From Aggregatibacter actinomycetemcomitans DSM 8324 (GTDB lineage: Bacteria > Pseudomonadota > Gammaproteobacteria > Enterobacterales > Pasteurellaceae): DNA of 64,000 nucleotides. The notes under the pieces were generated by a model. The model worked only from the letters and a program-made list of their open reading frames with translations. It did no database searches and had not been told where the DNA came from. The stretch spans positions 62,001-126,000 of the forward strand of contig NZ_AQUU01000002.1 of assembly GCF_000372365.1 (NCBI RefSeq). Direction: 5' to 3'. Every line of letters starts with the position of its first letter. The first letter of the stretch is position 1. The translations under genes were made by a program, and so were the position numbers. This document shows positions 1-11,489 of this stretch, piece by piece.

Positions 1-220
1 ATTTCAAAATAAGGCAACTAGTAGTCATTATGCTCTTGTAAAACCTTTGCAATGCAAGGGCAGTTATCAACGATGGAGGTTGAGGGACTTCAGGCATGAA
101 TGATATGAGTTCATTGATTTCCTGTGTTAACATATTGACCTATCTTGCAAGTATTTCTTGCTTTGCCTTTAACAGCAGTAATTGCTCAATCGGTTCGTAC
201 TTCAAGAACTTTTGTATCAC
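1..220 (-). pseudogene. Unidentified reading frame with an internal stop, cut by the window edge
   Basis: A minus-strand frame can be read from a GTG at 218-220 down to the window edge. It is interrupted once by an in-frame TAG at 140-142; reading resumes in the same frame and includes an ATG at 131-133. The product would be short and Leu/Gln rich (EQLLLLKAKQEILAR before the stop). I do not recognise the family. It could be a decayed gene, a mobile-element remnant or chance. A terminator-like hairpin lies immediately upstream. Confidence 0.25.
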
Positions 221-225
221 AATAA

Positions 226-261
226 AAAACCCCTATCAAATGTAATTTTAATAGGGATTTT
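226..261. terminator. Bidirectional terminator-like hairpin
   Basis: CCCTAT (231-236) pairs with ATAGGG (251-256). The stem is extended by AAAA/TTTT on the outside, so a U-tract is available on both strands. It sits downstream of tonB and could end that minus-strand operon. Confidence 0.5.
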
Positions 262-350
262 AGAATTTTTAATAAACTAAATCTTTGTGCAACTGCTACA
301 TAATACCGAATTCACCTGAAAAAGTAACCGCACTTTTTATTAGCCGATGC

Positions 351-1109
351 TTAGTTAATTTTGAAACTGATCGGCACGCTGATTGAAGATGAAATCCCCG
401 CCGGGCGCGGACCAATAGAGCGGGCGCTATTGACCGCACTTAACGCCGCATTATCCAAATCTTCCGCGCCTGAACTTTTTACGATGCTCGCCCCACTAAT
501 GGAACCATCTGCACCGATGGAGAAAGAAACGGTCACAATGCCTTGCTTACGCATCATTTTGGCACGTGTTGGGTAGCGTTTATGTTTCTCAATTTCACGT
601 CGAATTGCCGATAAATAGGCATTTCTTTCATCGCTGCTGGCGCCACTGCCTGCCAAATTCGGATTATTGGTTGTCACCGGACCGGTTGATGTGGCTTTAG
701 AATTCACCGAAGCATTGGAATCTACCGTTTTGTCACCCACAGGCACATCTGTTCTCGGTTTTTGCTTCGGCTTCTCTTTCGGTTTTTCCTTTGGGTTTTC
801 TTTCGGCTTCTCTTTTGGTTTTTCCGGCTCTTTCGGTTTTTCAACTTTCGGCGGTTCCGGCTTTACCGTCGGGTCATCCACCGTTTCCTGCTTTTCAGGT
901 TCCGGCGCTTTTTCTTCTACCGGTGGCGGTTCAGCTTCCACTTGCGCCATCAGCATTTCCATGGAGATGCTGGTGGACAATTCCCCGACAACGCTATTGG
1001 CACTGAAATCTGATTTCTTCACGTGACTCCAAAACAACAAATAAACAATCACAGCATGAATCAGCAGAGACAAAAGCAAACTTAAGAGTGAACGCTTTGC
1101 TGTTTGCAT
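351..1109 (-). CDS. tonB: TonB energy transducer
   Basis: TonB carries the proton-motive-force signal from the ExbB/ExbD motor across the periplasm to outer-membrane receptors for iron compounds. The 252-residue product has a short cytoplasmic N-terminus, one membrane anchor (about residues 9-29), a Pro/Lys/Glu-rich periplasmic spacer (about 60-120) made of imperfect KPKE repeats, and a C-terminal TonB domain (about 165-252) with the typical KHKRYP start. It is the last gene of exbB-exbD-tonB, 9 nt after exbD. A Fur-like site lies before exbB, so iron repression is likely. The spacer repeats are encoded by imperfect 12-bp units that could vary in number. Confidence 0.93.
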   Translation of the reverse strand: MQTAKRSLLSLLLSLLIHAVIVYLLFWSHVKKSDFSANSVVGELSTSISMEMLMAQVEAEPPPVEEKAPEPEKQETVDDPTVKPEPPKVEKPKEPEKPKEKPKENPKEKPKEKPKQKPRTDVPVGDKTVDSNASVNSKATSTGPVTTNNPNLAGSGASSDERNAYLSAIRREIEKHKRYPTRAKMMRKQGIVTVSFSIGADGSISGASIVKSSGAEDLDNAALSAVNSARSIGPRPAGISSSISVPISFKIN

Positions 1110-1118
1110 AACATTCTC

Positions 1119-1565
1119 CTAGTTGCTGACCGGCTGCTCTGCAGGTTTGGTGGATTGTTCATAGGCAGGTTTCGGTTTGTCCGCACCATTGTCTTTGGTT
1201 GCCACAATCGCTACATCTTTAATTTCATTTTTTGCCAATAAATCGGTGACGGAAACGAAATCCTGGAAAGAGGCCTCGGAATCAATTTTTAGCGTCACTT
1301 TTTGCTTTTTATCCCAACCGGCGATTTCACTCTCCAAGCTTTCAAGATTGGTAGGTTTATCGTTGAAATATAATTCACCTTTTGCCGTTACCGTTAACAA
1401 TTTTGCCAACTCATTGGATTTGAATGCGACGGAAGAACTGGCTTTCGGTACATTCACTTGGATTTTCCCCTGGGAAATGAAAGATGCCGTAATCAGCACA
1501 ATCGCAAGTAGCACCAACATAATATCAATGAACGGGATAATGTTGATTTCATCAAACTTTTTCAC
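1119..1565 (-). CDS. exbD: ExbD, TonB-system motor subunit
   Basis: ExbD is the stator-like partner of ExbB in the inner membrane and helps energise TonB. The 148-residue product starts with a short cytoplasmic segment, then one transmembrane helix (about 9-30) carrying the conserved acidic residue Asp14 ([10 protein letters not shown]), followed by a periplasmic ExbD/TolR domain. The C-terminal tail is charged and proline-rich. It lies 3 nt after exbB and just before tonB, so the three are surely co-transcribed. TolR is the main alternative, but the tonB neighbour decides for ExbD. Confidence 0.93.
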   Translation of the reverse strand: MKKFDEINIIPFIDIMLVLLAIVLITASFISQGKIQVNVPKASSSVAFKSNELAKLLTVTAKGELYFNDKPTNLESLESEIAGWDKKQKVTLKIDSEASFQDFVSVTDLLAKNEIKDVAIVATKDNGADKPKPAYEQSTKPAEQPVSN

Positions 1566-1568
1566 GGG

Positions 1569-2039
1569 TTATTCCTTATCCTGTTCTTCTTTTTTATGTT
1601 GTTGAGAATTTAGTACTTTCCACTTCAGACGGTTCACTTCGACTTTGCGTCCCAAGGCGTTATAGAAAATCATGGAAGGAATCGCCACCAGAATACCCAG
1701 TGCGGTGGCTTTTAAGGCCAAAGATAAGTGCAGCATGATTTCACCGGCATCTACTTCACCACCGGATTGACCGATTTGGTAGAAGGTCAGCAAAATCCCG
1801 ATAACTGTGCCTAAGAGACCCACATAGGGCGCGTTTGCTCCCACAGTAGAAACTATGGTGAGATTACGGTTTAAATCAATTTCAAGTGCATAAATGGTGG
1901 AATATTGACTCACTTTAACACGGGATAAAAAGAAGAAACGTTCGATGACCATGGTGAGCATTAATACGCTCATAAACAGTAATAAACCGATAATAATGTA
2001 GTCACTATAATTTTGTAAGAATTCAAAAATTTGTGGCAT
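1569..2039 (-). CDS. exbB: ExbB, TonB-system proton channel subunit
   Basis: ExbB is the MotA/TolQ/ExbB-family proton channel that powers TonB. At 156 residues it is the short form typical of Haemophilus relatives, against about 244 in E. coli. Three hydrophobic segments are visible, including the family core [16 protein letters not shown] near residues 63-78. It is the first gene of exbB-exbD-tonB. A Fur-like palindrome sits about 75 bp upstream of the start codon. Confidence 0.93.
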   Translation of the reverse strand: MPQIFEFLQNYSDYIIIGLLLFMSVLMLTMVIERFFFLSRVKVSQYSTIYALEIDLNRNLTIVSTVGANAPYVGLLGTVIGILLTFYQIGQSGGEVDAGEIMLHLSLALKATALGILVAIPSMIFYNALGRKVEVNRLKWKVLNSQQHKKEEQDKE

Positions 2040-2114
2040 TTGCTTTTCCTTTTTAAATGTGATCTGTTTAAATAAATAGTAGAAAGAGGGGGCAGATCAT
2101 ACCCCTTCCATAAC

Positions 2115-2129
2115 TGATAATCAATCTCA
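2115..2129 (-). promoter_or_regulatory. Candidate Fur box before exbB
   Basis: Read on the plus strand, TGATAATCAATCTCA matches the 7-1-7 Fur consensus TGATAATNATTATCA at 12 of 14 specified positions, with a perfect left arm. It lies 76 bp upstream of the exbB start, as expected for an iron-repressed exbB-exbD-tonB operon. No binding data are available. Confidence 0.6.
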
Positions 2130-2213
2130 TTTATTGTAAAAAAATCTGCGCTTCTTTTTTTAAAAAAAGCGATAAAAACACTTGATCGTTTCTGATTACG
2201 TAAACACAAATTC

Positions 2214-3476
2214 TTATAATTTAATGACCCTCGCCCGCTTAATCATATTCTCACTCACTTCCAACACGGTAACCTGCAAGCCATTAAGTTCACAGACTGT
2301 GCCTTCGTGTGGGATTTCTTCCAAATGCTCTAAAATCAAACCGTTAAATGTACGAGCCTCATCCGTATCCAAATTCCAGTGAAACATTTTATTTAAGTCG
2401 CGTAAATTAGCAGAGCCATCAATAATAATGGAACCGTCTGATTGTTGAGTAACTTCTTCATCAATAGTCGGTGCGTTGGAAGTGGTAAATTCGCCCACGA
2501 TTTCTTCCAAAATGTCTTCCAGTGTCACCAAACCTTTAATATCACCGTATTCATCTACCACTAAACCGATACGTTCTTTCCGTTGGCGGAAATTCGCCAA
2601 CTGTGCTTTTAATGGCGTCCCTTCCGGAATAAAATACACTTTGTCGGCGGCACGAATCAGCGTTTCTTTGGTAAACTCATTTTTTTCCAATAACAAACGG
2701 AAGGCTTCGCGCACCCGCAATATACCGAGCACATTTTCATCCATGCTGCCTTTGTATAACACCACGCGGTTATGCGCCGCATGGTTGAGCTGGCGCATAA
2801 TCGCCTTCCAATCATCATCAATATCAATACTGCCGATTTCATTGCGCGGTACCATAATGTCGTCCACGGTGACGGTATCCATATCCAAAATAGACAACAA
2901 CATTTGCGGATGTTGCTCATCCGGCGTGGCTTCGCCCGCTTCGCTGACGATACTGCGTAATTCTTCACGGCTGATAACCTGTTTTTTCAGCGCCGGTTTT
3001 AAGCCCACCAAACGCATTAAGGTTTTAGTGAACAGATTCATGACCCAAGCTAACGGAGAAAAGATTTTGATCAGCGGGATTAATAAATGGCTGGTGGTCA
3101 AGCCCACTTTTTCCGGGTGCATCGCCGCTACAGTTTTTGGAAAAATTTCGGAGAAAATCAGCATGACGAAGGTCAATAGCCCGGTGGCAATCGCCACACC
3201 TGCATCGCCGTATAAACGCATTCCGATCACGGTAGCGATGGCGGAAGCACTGACATTAACAAGATTATTGAAAATAAGGATAAAACTTAATAGGTTATCC
3301 GGTTTGGCCAACAGTTTTTCCGCTTTTTTCGCGCCTTTATTCCCTTGCTCGGATAAGAAGCGCAGGCGGTATTTATTTAAGGAAAGTAGCCCGGTTTCGG
3401 AACCGGAAAAATAGGCGGAAAGCACCAAACACACAATTAAAATGATAAATAACGTACTAAGGGGAATACTGTCCAA
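2214..3476 (-). CDS. corB: CorB/YfjD-type CNNM-CBS transporter
   Basis: This is an inner-membrane protein of the CNNM/CorB family, linked to Mg/Co homeostasis. The 420-residue product has an N-terminal CNNM (DUF21) membrane domain (about 1-190), a pair of CBS domains (about 205-325) and a C-terminal CorC_HlyC domain (about 345-415). It lies downstream of ypjD on the same strand, with ffh divergent. This matches the conserved enterobacterial group yfjD/ypjD/ffh and supports orthology with E. coli YfjD. The exact substrate cannot be read from the sequence. Confidence 0.85.
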   Translation of the reverse strand: MDSIPLSTLFIILIVCLVLSAYFSGSETGLLSLNKYRLRFLSEQGNKGAKKAEKLLAKPDNLLSFILIFNNLVNVSASAIATVIGMRLYGDAGVAIATGLLTFVMLIFSEIFPKTVAAMHPEKVGLTTSHLLIPLIKIFSPLAWVMNLFTKTLMRLVGLKPALKKQVISREELRSIVSEAGEATPDEQHPQMLLSILDMDTVTVDDIMVPRNEIGSIDIDDDWKAIMRQLNHAAHNRVVLYKGSMDENVLGILRVREAFRLLLEKNEFTKETLIRAADKVYFIPEGTPLKAQLANFRQRKERIGLVVDEYGDIKGLVTLEDILEEIVGEFTTSNAPTIDEEVTQQSDGSIIIDGSANLRDLNKMFHWNLDTDEARTFNGLILEHLEEIPHEGTVCELNGLQVTVLEVSENMIKRARVIKL

Positions 3477-3550
3477 TGGGAAATCCTTGCATTAATTGAA
3501 AATAAAAAATGCGGGAAAAACTCACCGCACTTTTCTCTCATCCTTTGATT

Positions 3551-4345
3551 TTACACAATCAATCGACTACCAAAGTAAGCAATCGTGAGCAAAATCATAC
3601 CCGAAATCGCATAAATAATCATCTTTTTTCCACGCCAGCGGTATTTCTTATGCCCCAGAATCGCAATGCCGAACACGATCCAACCGAGCAATGAAAATCC
3701 TCCTTTATGAAGATTGTCGGGCGTCATAGCGTGCATCAAATGGTAGGAGCCGGAAATCAAGGTCAGCGTCAGCAATATTTCACCGCTTACCAATAAACGG
3801 AAAAAATGGCGTTCCACCGTCATCAGCGGCGGCACCATCGGCGAAAAGTGCATTTTTTTGGCTTTTAAGCGACGGTCAATCCAGCCCAGTTGAATGGCGT
3901 ATAACGTGGCGATGCAGCATACCGCGTAGGCAAAAATGGACAAGCCGATATGAAATAACATGGAACCGTTTTGATTCAACAGCTGAATAATATGGCTTGG
4001 AATAAAAGTGGCACAAACCAAATTAACCATGGAAAAGCAATACACAATTGGCAACACAAACCACATGCTGTTCACCCGCAACATGGCAAGTGTGGCTAAA
4101 GAGGCGATAATCACGCTCATCAATGACGCCACTTCCATCAGGGTGAAGGCTTGTCCGTTTGCCAGATCGTTAAGCAGCGGGAATGTAGTGAAAACATGGC
4201 AAATAATGGCGAAAAGTGCGGTCAGAAAAAACGGCGTTTTTTTAGGTTGGGTTTGCCCGCCATTGACCTGCGACGTTAATAACATCGGCGTGATAAACAA
4301 CACGCTGATTAAGTAAAAAATAATTGATAAAACAGCAATCCACAT
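3551..4345 (-). CDS. ypjD: YpjD, CcsA-like integral membrane protein
   Basis: A 264-residue, highly hydrophobic protein with about eight membrane segments, related to the cytochrome c assembly (CcsA/CcmC-like) family as E. coli YpjD is. The WxxH-type histidine context typical of haem-handling members is not obvious, so haem transport is not claimed. It sits between corB and divergent ffh, the same arrangement as in E. coli. Its role is not established. Confidence 0.75.
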   Translation of the reverse strand: MWIAVLSIIFYLISVLFITPMLLTSQVNGGQTQPKKTPFFLTALFAIICHVFTTFPLLNDLANGQAFTLMEVASLMSVIIASLATLAMLRVNSMWFVLPIVYCFSMVNLVCATFIPSHIIQLLNQNGSMLFHIGLSIFAYAVCCIATLYAIQLGWIDRRLKAKKMHFSPMVPPLMTVERHFFRLLVSGEILLTLTLISGSYHLMHAMTPDNLHKGGFSLLGWIVFGIAILGHKKYRWRGKKMIIYAISGMILLTIAYFGSRLIV

Positions 4346-4442
4346 AAATATTATCCCATGTTTCGTTGGCGTTTTATTCTAGCGATATCGGGTTAAAATC
4401 GCTATCACTTTATTTCAAGGGTGAAAACGCGCCGAATTTCAG

Positions 4443-4448
4443 TATAAT
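4443..4448 (+). promoter_or_regulatory. Likely -10 element of the ffh promoter
   Basis: A perfect TATAAT lies 51 bp upstream of the ffh start. A good -35 hexamer at 17 bp spacing is not evident, so the promoter is only partly supported. Confidence 0.4.
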
Positions 4449-4498
4449 GAACGGCATTTTACCGATAACCTCTTTCCGATTTAACCACAGGCAATATT

Positions 4499-5878
4499 AT
4501 GTTTGAAAATTTATCCGATCGTCTTTCCAAAACCCTGCGCAACATTAGCGGACGCGGGCGTTTAACCGAAGATAACATTAAAGACACGCTGCGCGAAGTG
4601 CGCATGGCGTTACTGGAAGCCGATGTGGCGCTCCCGGTGGTACGTGATTTTATTAATAAAGTGAAAGAACGCGCCATCGGTGTGGAAGTGAACAAAAGCC
4701 TCACGCCGGGGCAGGAGTTCGTCAAAATCGTCCAAGCCGAACTGGAAGCGGCGATGGGCGAAGCCAACGAAAGCCTGAATTTAGCCGCGCAACCGCCGGC
4801 AGTGATTTTAATGGCGGGCTTACAAGGGGCAGGGAAAACCACCAGCGTAGGGAAACTGGCAAAATTTTTGCGTGAACGCCACAAGAAAAAAGTGTTGGTC
4901 GTCTCTGCCGACGTGTATCGCCCGGCGGCGATCAAGCAATTGGAAACCCTTGCCCAAGCGGTAAATGCCGATTTCTTCCCGTCCGATGTGAAACAAAATC
5001 CGGTGGAGATTGCCAAAGCGGCATTGGCGGAAGCCAAACTGAAATTCTACGATGTGCTGATCGTGGATACGGCGGGTCGTTTGCACGTTGACGGCGAAAT
5101 GATGGACGAAATCAAACAGGTTCACGCGGCGTTAAACCCTGTCGAAACCCTGTTCACCGTGGACGCCATGACCGGTCAGGACGCGGCGAATACGGCGAAA
5201 GCCTTTAACGAAGCGCTCCCGCTCACCGGCGTGATCCTCACTAAAGTGGATGGTGATGCGCGCGGCGGGGCGGCGTTATCCATTCGTCAAATTACCGGCA
5301 AACCGATTAAATTCCTTGGGGTGGGCGAAAAAACCGATGCGTTGGAGCCTTTCCATCCCGATCGCGTAGCATCACGTATTCTCGGCATGGGGGACGTGCT
5401 TTCCTTAATTGAAGATTTGGAACGCTCCGTTGACCGCGAAAAAGCGGAAAAAATGGCGCAAAAATTTAAGAAAGGCGACGATTTTACCCTGGAAGATTTC
5501 CGCGAACAGTTACGCGAAATGAAAAAAATGGGTGGCATGATGTCCATGCTGGAAAAATTACCGGGCGCGAAAAACCTGCCGGATCATGTGAAAAATCAAG
5601 TGGATGACAAAATGTTCAACAAATTGGAAGCCATCATCAATTCCATGACCTTAAAAGAACGTGCTAATCCCGACATTATCAAAGGCTCCCGTCGTCGCCG
5701 TATTGCCCTCGGCTCCGGCACGCAGGTACAAGATGTCAACAAATTGCTCAAACAATTCGACGAAATGCAACGCATGATGAAGAAAATGCGCAAAGGCGGC
5801 ATGGCGAAAATGATGCGTGGTATGCAAGGCTTAATGGGCGGCGGACTTGGCGGGTTAGGCGGAATGTTCAGACGTTAG
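4499..5878 (+). CDS. ffh: Signal recognition particle protein Ffh (SRP54)
   Basis: Ffh binds 4.5S RNA and signal sequences of nascent membrane proteins and delivers ribosomes to FtsY. The 459-residue protein has an N-terminal helical domain, the G domain with P-loop GLQGAGKT (107-114) and DTAGR, and a Met-rich M domain from about residue 330 that ends in a Gly/Met-rich tail (MRGMQGLMGGGLGG). Length matches the family. Transcription ends at a strong inverted uptake-sequence hairpin right after the gene. Confidence 0.97.
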   Translation: MFENLSDRLSKTLRNISGRGRLTEDNIKDTLREVRMALLEADVALPVVRDFINKVKERAIGVEVNKSLTPGQEFVKIVQAELEAAMGEANESLNLAAQPPAVILMAGLQGAGKTTSVGKLAKFLRERHKKKVLVVSADVYRPAAIKQLETLAQAVNADFFPSDVKQNPVEIAKAALAEAKLKFYDVLIVDTAGRLHVDGEMMDEIKQVHAALNPVETLFTVDAMTGQDAANTAKAFNEALPLTGVILTKVDGDARGGAALSIRQITGKPIKFLGVGEKTDALEPFHPDRVASRILGMGDVLSLIEDLERSVDREKAEKMAQKFKKGDDFTLEDFREQLREMKKMGGMMSMLEKLPGAKNLPDHVKNQVDDKMFNKLEAIINSMTLKERANPDIIKGSRRRRIALGSGTQVQDVNKLLKQFDEMQRMMKKMRKGGMAKMMRGMQGLMGGGLGGLGGMFRR

Positions 5879-5906
5879 CTATCACCCTCAACCATCATGA
5901 AAACAA

Positions 5907-5954
5907 AAAAGTGCGGTCATTTTAAAAAACGTTTTTTAGAATGACCGCACTTTT
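5907..5954. terminator. Inverted uptake-sequence pair terminator after ffh
   Basis: Two uptake sequences in opposite orientation form a 15-bp stem: AAAAGTGCGGTCATT pairs with AATGACCGCACTTTT. T-runs are available on both strands, so it can stop transcription from either side. Confidence 0.8.
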
Positions 5955-5957
5955 GTT

Positions 5958-6009
5958 ATAGCCAGACAACGTCTGGCTATAAAAAGAACCTCATACACCG
6001 CGTATGGGG
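5958..6009. other. Two adjacent hairpins between ffh and a decayed gene
   Basis: The first is a perfect 10-bp hairpin with a 3-nt loop, ATAGCCAGAC/GTCTGGCTAT (5958-5980). The second, CCTCATAC/GTATGGGG (5989-6009), includes G-T pairs and on the minus strand is followed by TTCTTTTT, so it resembles a terminator for the minus-strand pseudogene that ends at 6029. Confidence 0.6.
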
Positions 6010-6028
6010 CTTTGCTTTCAGAGGGGGA

Positions 6029-6453
6029 TTATTTCACGCTTTCCCACCAAGCTTCTTTTCGCAGCTCGGCGTTGATTTGGAAAATCTGCCCGATGCGTGG
6101 GGTAGAAATATTAAAGCCTGCTTCGTTAGTGGATTTGGTGAATCGAACAATCGGTTTTTTCACGAGTGATTGTCTAGGTCGAATTTGCCCGTGGGAGGGG
6201 TTGATCATTTTCCATGCCCAACCGAGCAATGAGGTTTGCTCTTCTTTTGTGGCAGTACGCACAGGGAGTACTTTCGGATTGTTAAATTTCGTGCCGCCTA
6301 CATTTTAGCAAGGCTTGCAGCATCAGGTGTGCTGCCCCAAACAGGGTGATAGTTTAAAAACACCTAGCCCGCTGCGCCAAAATCATGAGTCATTTGATGA
6401 TTTTCATGAATAGACTCATTAAAATTCCTTAAATAATAAGGGATATGAACGCT
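6029..6453 (-). pseudogene. Decayed gene of unknown function
   Basis: A continuous protein-like sequence can be followed on the minus strand only by crossing an in-frame TAG (6364-6366) and a frameshift near 6305. Reading begins just after a TGA at 6454-6456. Recognisable stretches are YYLRNFNESIHENHQ, VFLNYHPVWGSTPDA, the intact part GWAWKMINPSHGQI, and the C-terminal end ELRKEAWWESVK. The intact 3' part has normal codon use. I do not recognise the family. It is likely a remnant of a once functional gene, lying between ffh and the esterase gene and ending next to a terminator-like hairpin. Confidence 0.55.
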
Positions 6454-6498
6454 TCATTTCACTGCACTTTGATGGAAAATTTAGCCTCGCTAGAGCTG

Positions 6499-7329
6499 TT
6501 AATCAGCTAAACACTGCGCATGATACGCAATATGTTCCCCAATAAAACTGGCGATGAAATAATAGCTATGGTCGTAGCCTTTGTGGAAACGTACGTCCAC
6601 AGGTTGATTGGCTTTACGGCAGGTTTCGATAAACTCTTCGGTGCGTAATTGTGTCGCTAAAAACTCGTCGTCTAGCCCCTGATCAATCCGCATCTCTTTG
6701 AGTTTAAAACCTTGTTTGATGAGCGAGTTGGCATCATATTGCTGCCATTTTTTACGATCTTCGCCTAAATATGCCGAAAACGCTTTTTCTCCCCAAGGCA
6801 CGAGGCTCGGCGCAAGAATCGGGGAAAACGCCGATACGCTTTGATAACGCTCAGGATTGCGTAATGCCAACACCAATGACCCATGTCCGCCCATGGAATG
6901 TCCCATAATGGCTTGCTTGCCATTGGTCGGGAAATGTTGCTCAATCAAGCTTGGTAATTCATTTAAAATGTAATCATACATATGATAATGCGTCTGCCAA
7001 GTCGATTGGGTTGCGTTCAAATAGAACCCAGCACCTTGCCCTAAATCATACGCTGCATCGTTCGGCACTTCTTTACCACGCGGGCTGGTATCTGGCGCGA
7101 CCACAATCACTTGATGTTCTGCGGCATAACGCTGAAAACCTGATTTGGTGATGAAATTTTGCTCGGTGCAGGTTAAGCCAGAAAGCCAATAAATCACACC
7201 AAGCGGTCGATTTTCCGGATTAGGTGGCAAATAAACCGCCACCTTCATCTCGCATTGTAAAGTTTGGGCAAAATGCGTCCAAACTTGTTGCTCGCCACCA
7301 AAACTTTGGTGTTGTTCAATTTTTTCCAT
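6499..7329 (-). CDS. estD: S-formylglutathione hydrolase
   Basis: This esterase hydrolyses S-formylglutathione to glutathione and formate, the second step of glutathione-dependent formaldehyde removal. The 276-residue product (ATG at 7327-7329) is an alpha/beta hydrolase with the nucleophile motif GHSMGGHGS (Ser about 145) and a C-terminal catalytic His in the GYDHSYYF context. Length matches E. coli FrmB/YeiG. It lies 14 nt after adhC on the same strand. The Haemophilus gene of this arrangement is called estD; frmB is the enterobacterial name. Confidence 0.9.
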   Translation of the reverse strand: MEKIEQHQSFGGEQQVWTHFAQTLQCEMKVAVYLPPNPENRPLGVIYWLSGLTCTEQNFITKSGFQRYAAEHQVIVVAPDTSPRGKEVPNDAAYDLGQGAGFYLNATQSTWQTHYHMYDYILNELPSLIEQHFPTNGKQAIMGHSMGGHGSLVLALRNPERYQSVSAFSPILAPSLVPWGEKAFSAYLGEDRKKWQQYDANSLIKQGFKLKEMRIDQGLDDEFLATQLRTEEFIETCRKANQPVDVRFHKGYDHSYYFIASFIGEHIAYHAQCLAD

Positions 7330-7343
7330 AATCAAGCCGTTTT

Positions 7344-8569
<1,226 letters not shown>

Positions 8570-8606
8570 GCATTTTTTTCACATTTTTAGTCTTAAAGGA
8601 GAAAAA

Positions 8607-9014
8607 ATGAGCTACACCACCGCACAAGCCGCCCAAAAAATGGGCATTTCCGCCCATACATTACGCTTTTACGATAAAGAAGGCTTACTGCCGAATGTGG
8701 GGCGTGATGAACACGGCAATCGCCGCTTCACCGACAACGATTTACAATGGCTTAGCCTGCTGCAATGTTTAAAAAACACAGGCATGAGTTTAAAAGACAT
8801 TAAACGCTTTGCCAAATGCACAACTATTGGCAATAGCACTATTGAAGAACGCCTTGCCCTTTTTGAAAATCAAACCCAAAACGTGAAGCAACAAATTTCA
8901 GAATTGAAACGTTATTTGAGCTTATTGGAATATAAAGTTGCCTTTTACCAACAAGCAAAAGCCTTAGGTTCTGTACAGGCTGTGGCAAAAATGATGCCGG
9001 AGATTCCAAAATAA
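8607..9014 (+). CDS. nmlR: NmlR, MerR-family regulator of adhC
   Basis: NmlR-type regulators respond to electrophile, aldehyde and nitrosative stress and activate adhC. The 135-residue protein has the MerR winged helix-turn-helix (about 1-70, HTLRFYDKEGLLP) followed by a coiled-coil dimerisation helix and a short C-terminus without a metal-binding loop. Cys54 and Cys71 are present; Cys54 is the conserved cysteine of this group. The gene is divergent from adhC, as in Haemophilus influenzae, and AAAGGAG precedes the ATG. Confidence 0.93.
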   Translation: MSYTTAQAAQKMGISAHTLRFYDKEGLLPNVGRDEHGNRRFTDNDLQWLSLLQCLKNTGMSLKDIKRFAKCTTIGNSTIEERLALFENQTQNVKQQISELKRYLSLLEYKVAFYQQAKALGSVQAVAKMMPEIPK

Positions 9015-9059
9015 CAGTGCGGCGGGAGTTAAAGCGATGTTAAAAACTCTCCAAAAACA

Positions 9060-9112
9060 AACCGCACTTTGAGTTTTCATTATGAAAGTTACTAAAGTGC
9101 GGTTAATTTTTT
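9060..9112. terminator. Inverted uptake-sequence terminator between nmlR and a dehydrogenase gene
   Basis: AACCGCACTTT (9060-9070) pairs with AAAGTGCGGTT (9094-9104), followed by a T-rich tail. It lies between the converging nmlR and dehydrogenase genes and can serve both. Confidence 0.7.
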
Positions 9113-9127
9113 CGATATTTTAAGCGA

Positions 9128-9877
9128 TTACCAAGGCTGCGTGGTCGGCCCTAAGGTAAATTCACTAATATTGGTATCTGCCGGTTGTGAAAGTGCAAAT
9201 GCCACTACATTTGCCACGCGTTCGGCAGGAATTTCAAAGGTATCGTAAAGCTCTCGGTAACCCTTTGAAGTATCTTCGTTGGTGATGTGATCCACCAATT
9301 CGGATTGCACTGCCGCAGGATAAATAGTTGCCGTGCGAACGTTGGTGCCTGCTTGCGCCGATTCCATACGCAAACCTTCCATAATCGCTTTCACCGCCCA
9401 TTTGGTACCGCAGTAAACGCTTGCACCCGGGTACACTTTCAAGCCGGCCACGGAAGACACCGCCAAGATATGCCCTGATTTTTGTGCTTCAAAGGTTGGT
9501 AATACCGCCGCGCTGCCGTTTAACACGCCTTTGATGTTTACGTCCACCATGGCATTCCAATTGTTGGTTTCCAGCGCAGAAAGCGGTGAGTTCGGCATTA
9601 AGCCCGCGTTCAAGAAAATCGCGTCCACTTTGCCGAAGGTTGCTTTTGCGAGTTCAACCAGTGCAGCGTTATCTTCCGCTTTCACCACGTCGGTGACACG
9701 ATAAATCGCTTCGCCGCCTTTTGCCGTGATGTTGTCCACAATGGCTTGCAGCTTCGCTTCACGACGCGCGCCTAACACCAATTTCGCGCCGTTTTCAGCT
9801 AATTTGTATGCGGTGGCTTCACCAATGCCTGAAGAGGCGCCGGTGATAATCACGACTTTACCTTTGATATTGTTCAT
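9128..9877 (-). CDS. Short-chain dehydrogenase/reductase
   Basis: A 249-residue classical SDR, probably NAD(P)H-dependent with unknown substrate. Visible motifs are the cofactor-binding TGASSGIG (12-19), LNAG near 89-92, the catalytic Ser region (SSVAG, 141-145) and the active-site YCGTK (Tyr155, Lys159). The ATG at 9875-9877 is chosen because GAGGAG lies just upstream and the family N-terminus begins there. Arg38-Arg39 after the second beta strand (GARRE) favour NADP over NAD. Similar proteins occur in Haemophilus as probable NADP oxidoreductases. Confidence 0.85.
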   Translation of the reverse strand: MNNIKGKVVIITGASSGIGEATAYKLAENGAKLVLGARREAKLQAIVDNITAKGGEAIYRVTDVVKAEDNAALVELAKATFGKVDAIFLNAGLMPNSPLSALETNNWNAMVDVNIKGVLNGSAAVLPTFEAQKSGHILAVSSVAGLKVYPGASVYCGTKWAVKAIMEGLRMESAQAGTNVRTATIYPAAVQSELVDHITNEDTSKGYRELYDTFEIPAERVANVVAFALSQPADTNISEFTLGPTTQPW

Positions 9878-10098
9878 ATTGTTTCTCCTCTCTTGTAAAA
9901 GCCACAAAGTGGCTTGGATTAAATAACCTCATATCACATGGATAAATCATTGCAAAAACGCCGGAAAAAACAACCGCACCCATTTTAATTTCACGTACTT
10001 TTCTTCTAAAACCATCTATTATCCGTTCTTCATGCCATAAAGTGCGGTTATTTTCTGCGGTGTTTTTAAGAGCGCATTGAATACGTCCTTTTTGTTGT

Positions 10099-11484
<1,386 letters not shown>

Positions 11485-11489
11485 TTAAA

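Noticed and set aside
700-900. Phase-variable repeat in tonB
   Set aside because: The repeats are 12-bp and imperfect and keep the reading frame, so they could change spacer length but not switch the gene off.
667-1026. Phe/Gly-rich frame opposite tonB
   Set aside because: It is the antisense of the Lys/Pro repeats of TonB, which give long open frames by composition.
6012-6308. 98-codon plus-strand frame opposite the decayed gene
   Set aside because: The minus strand carries the protein-like sequence continuing across the breaks. The plus frame has no support.
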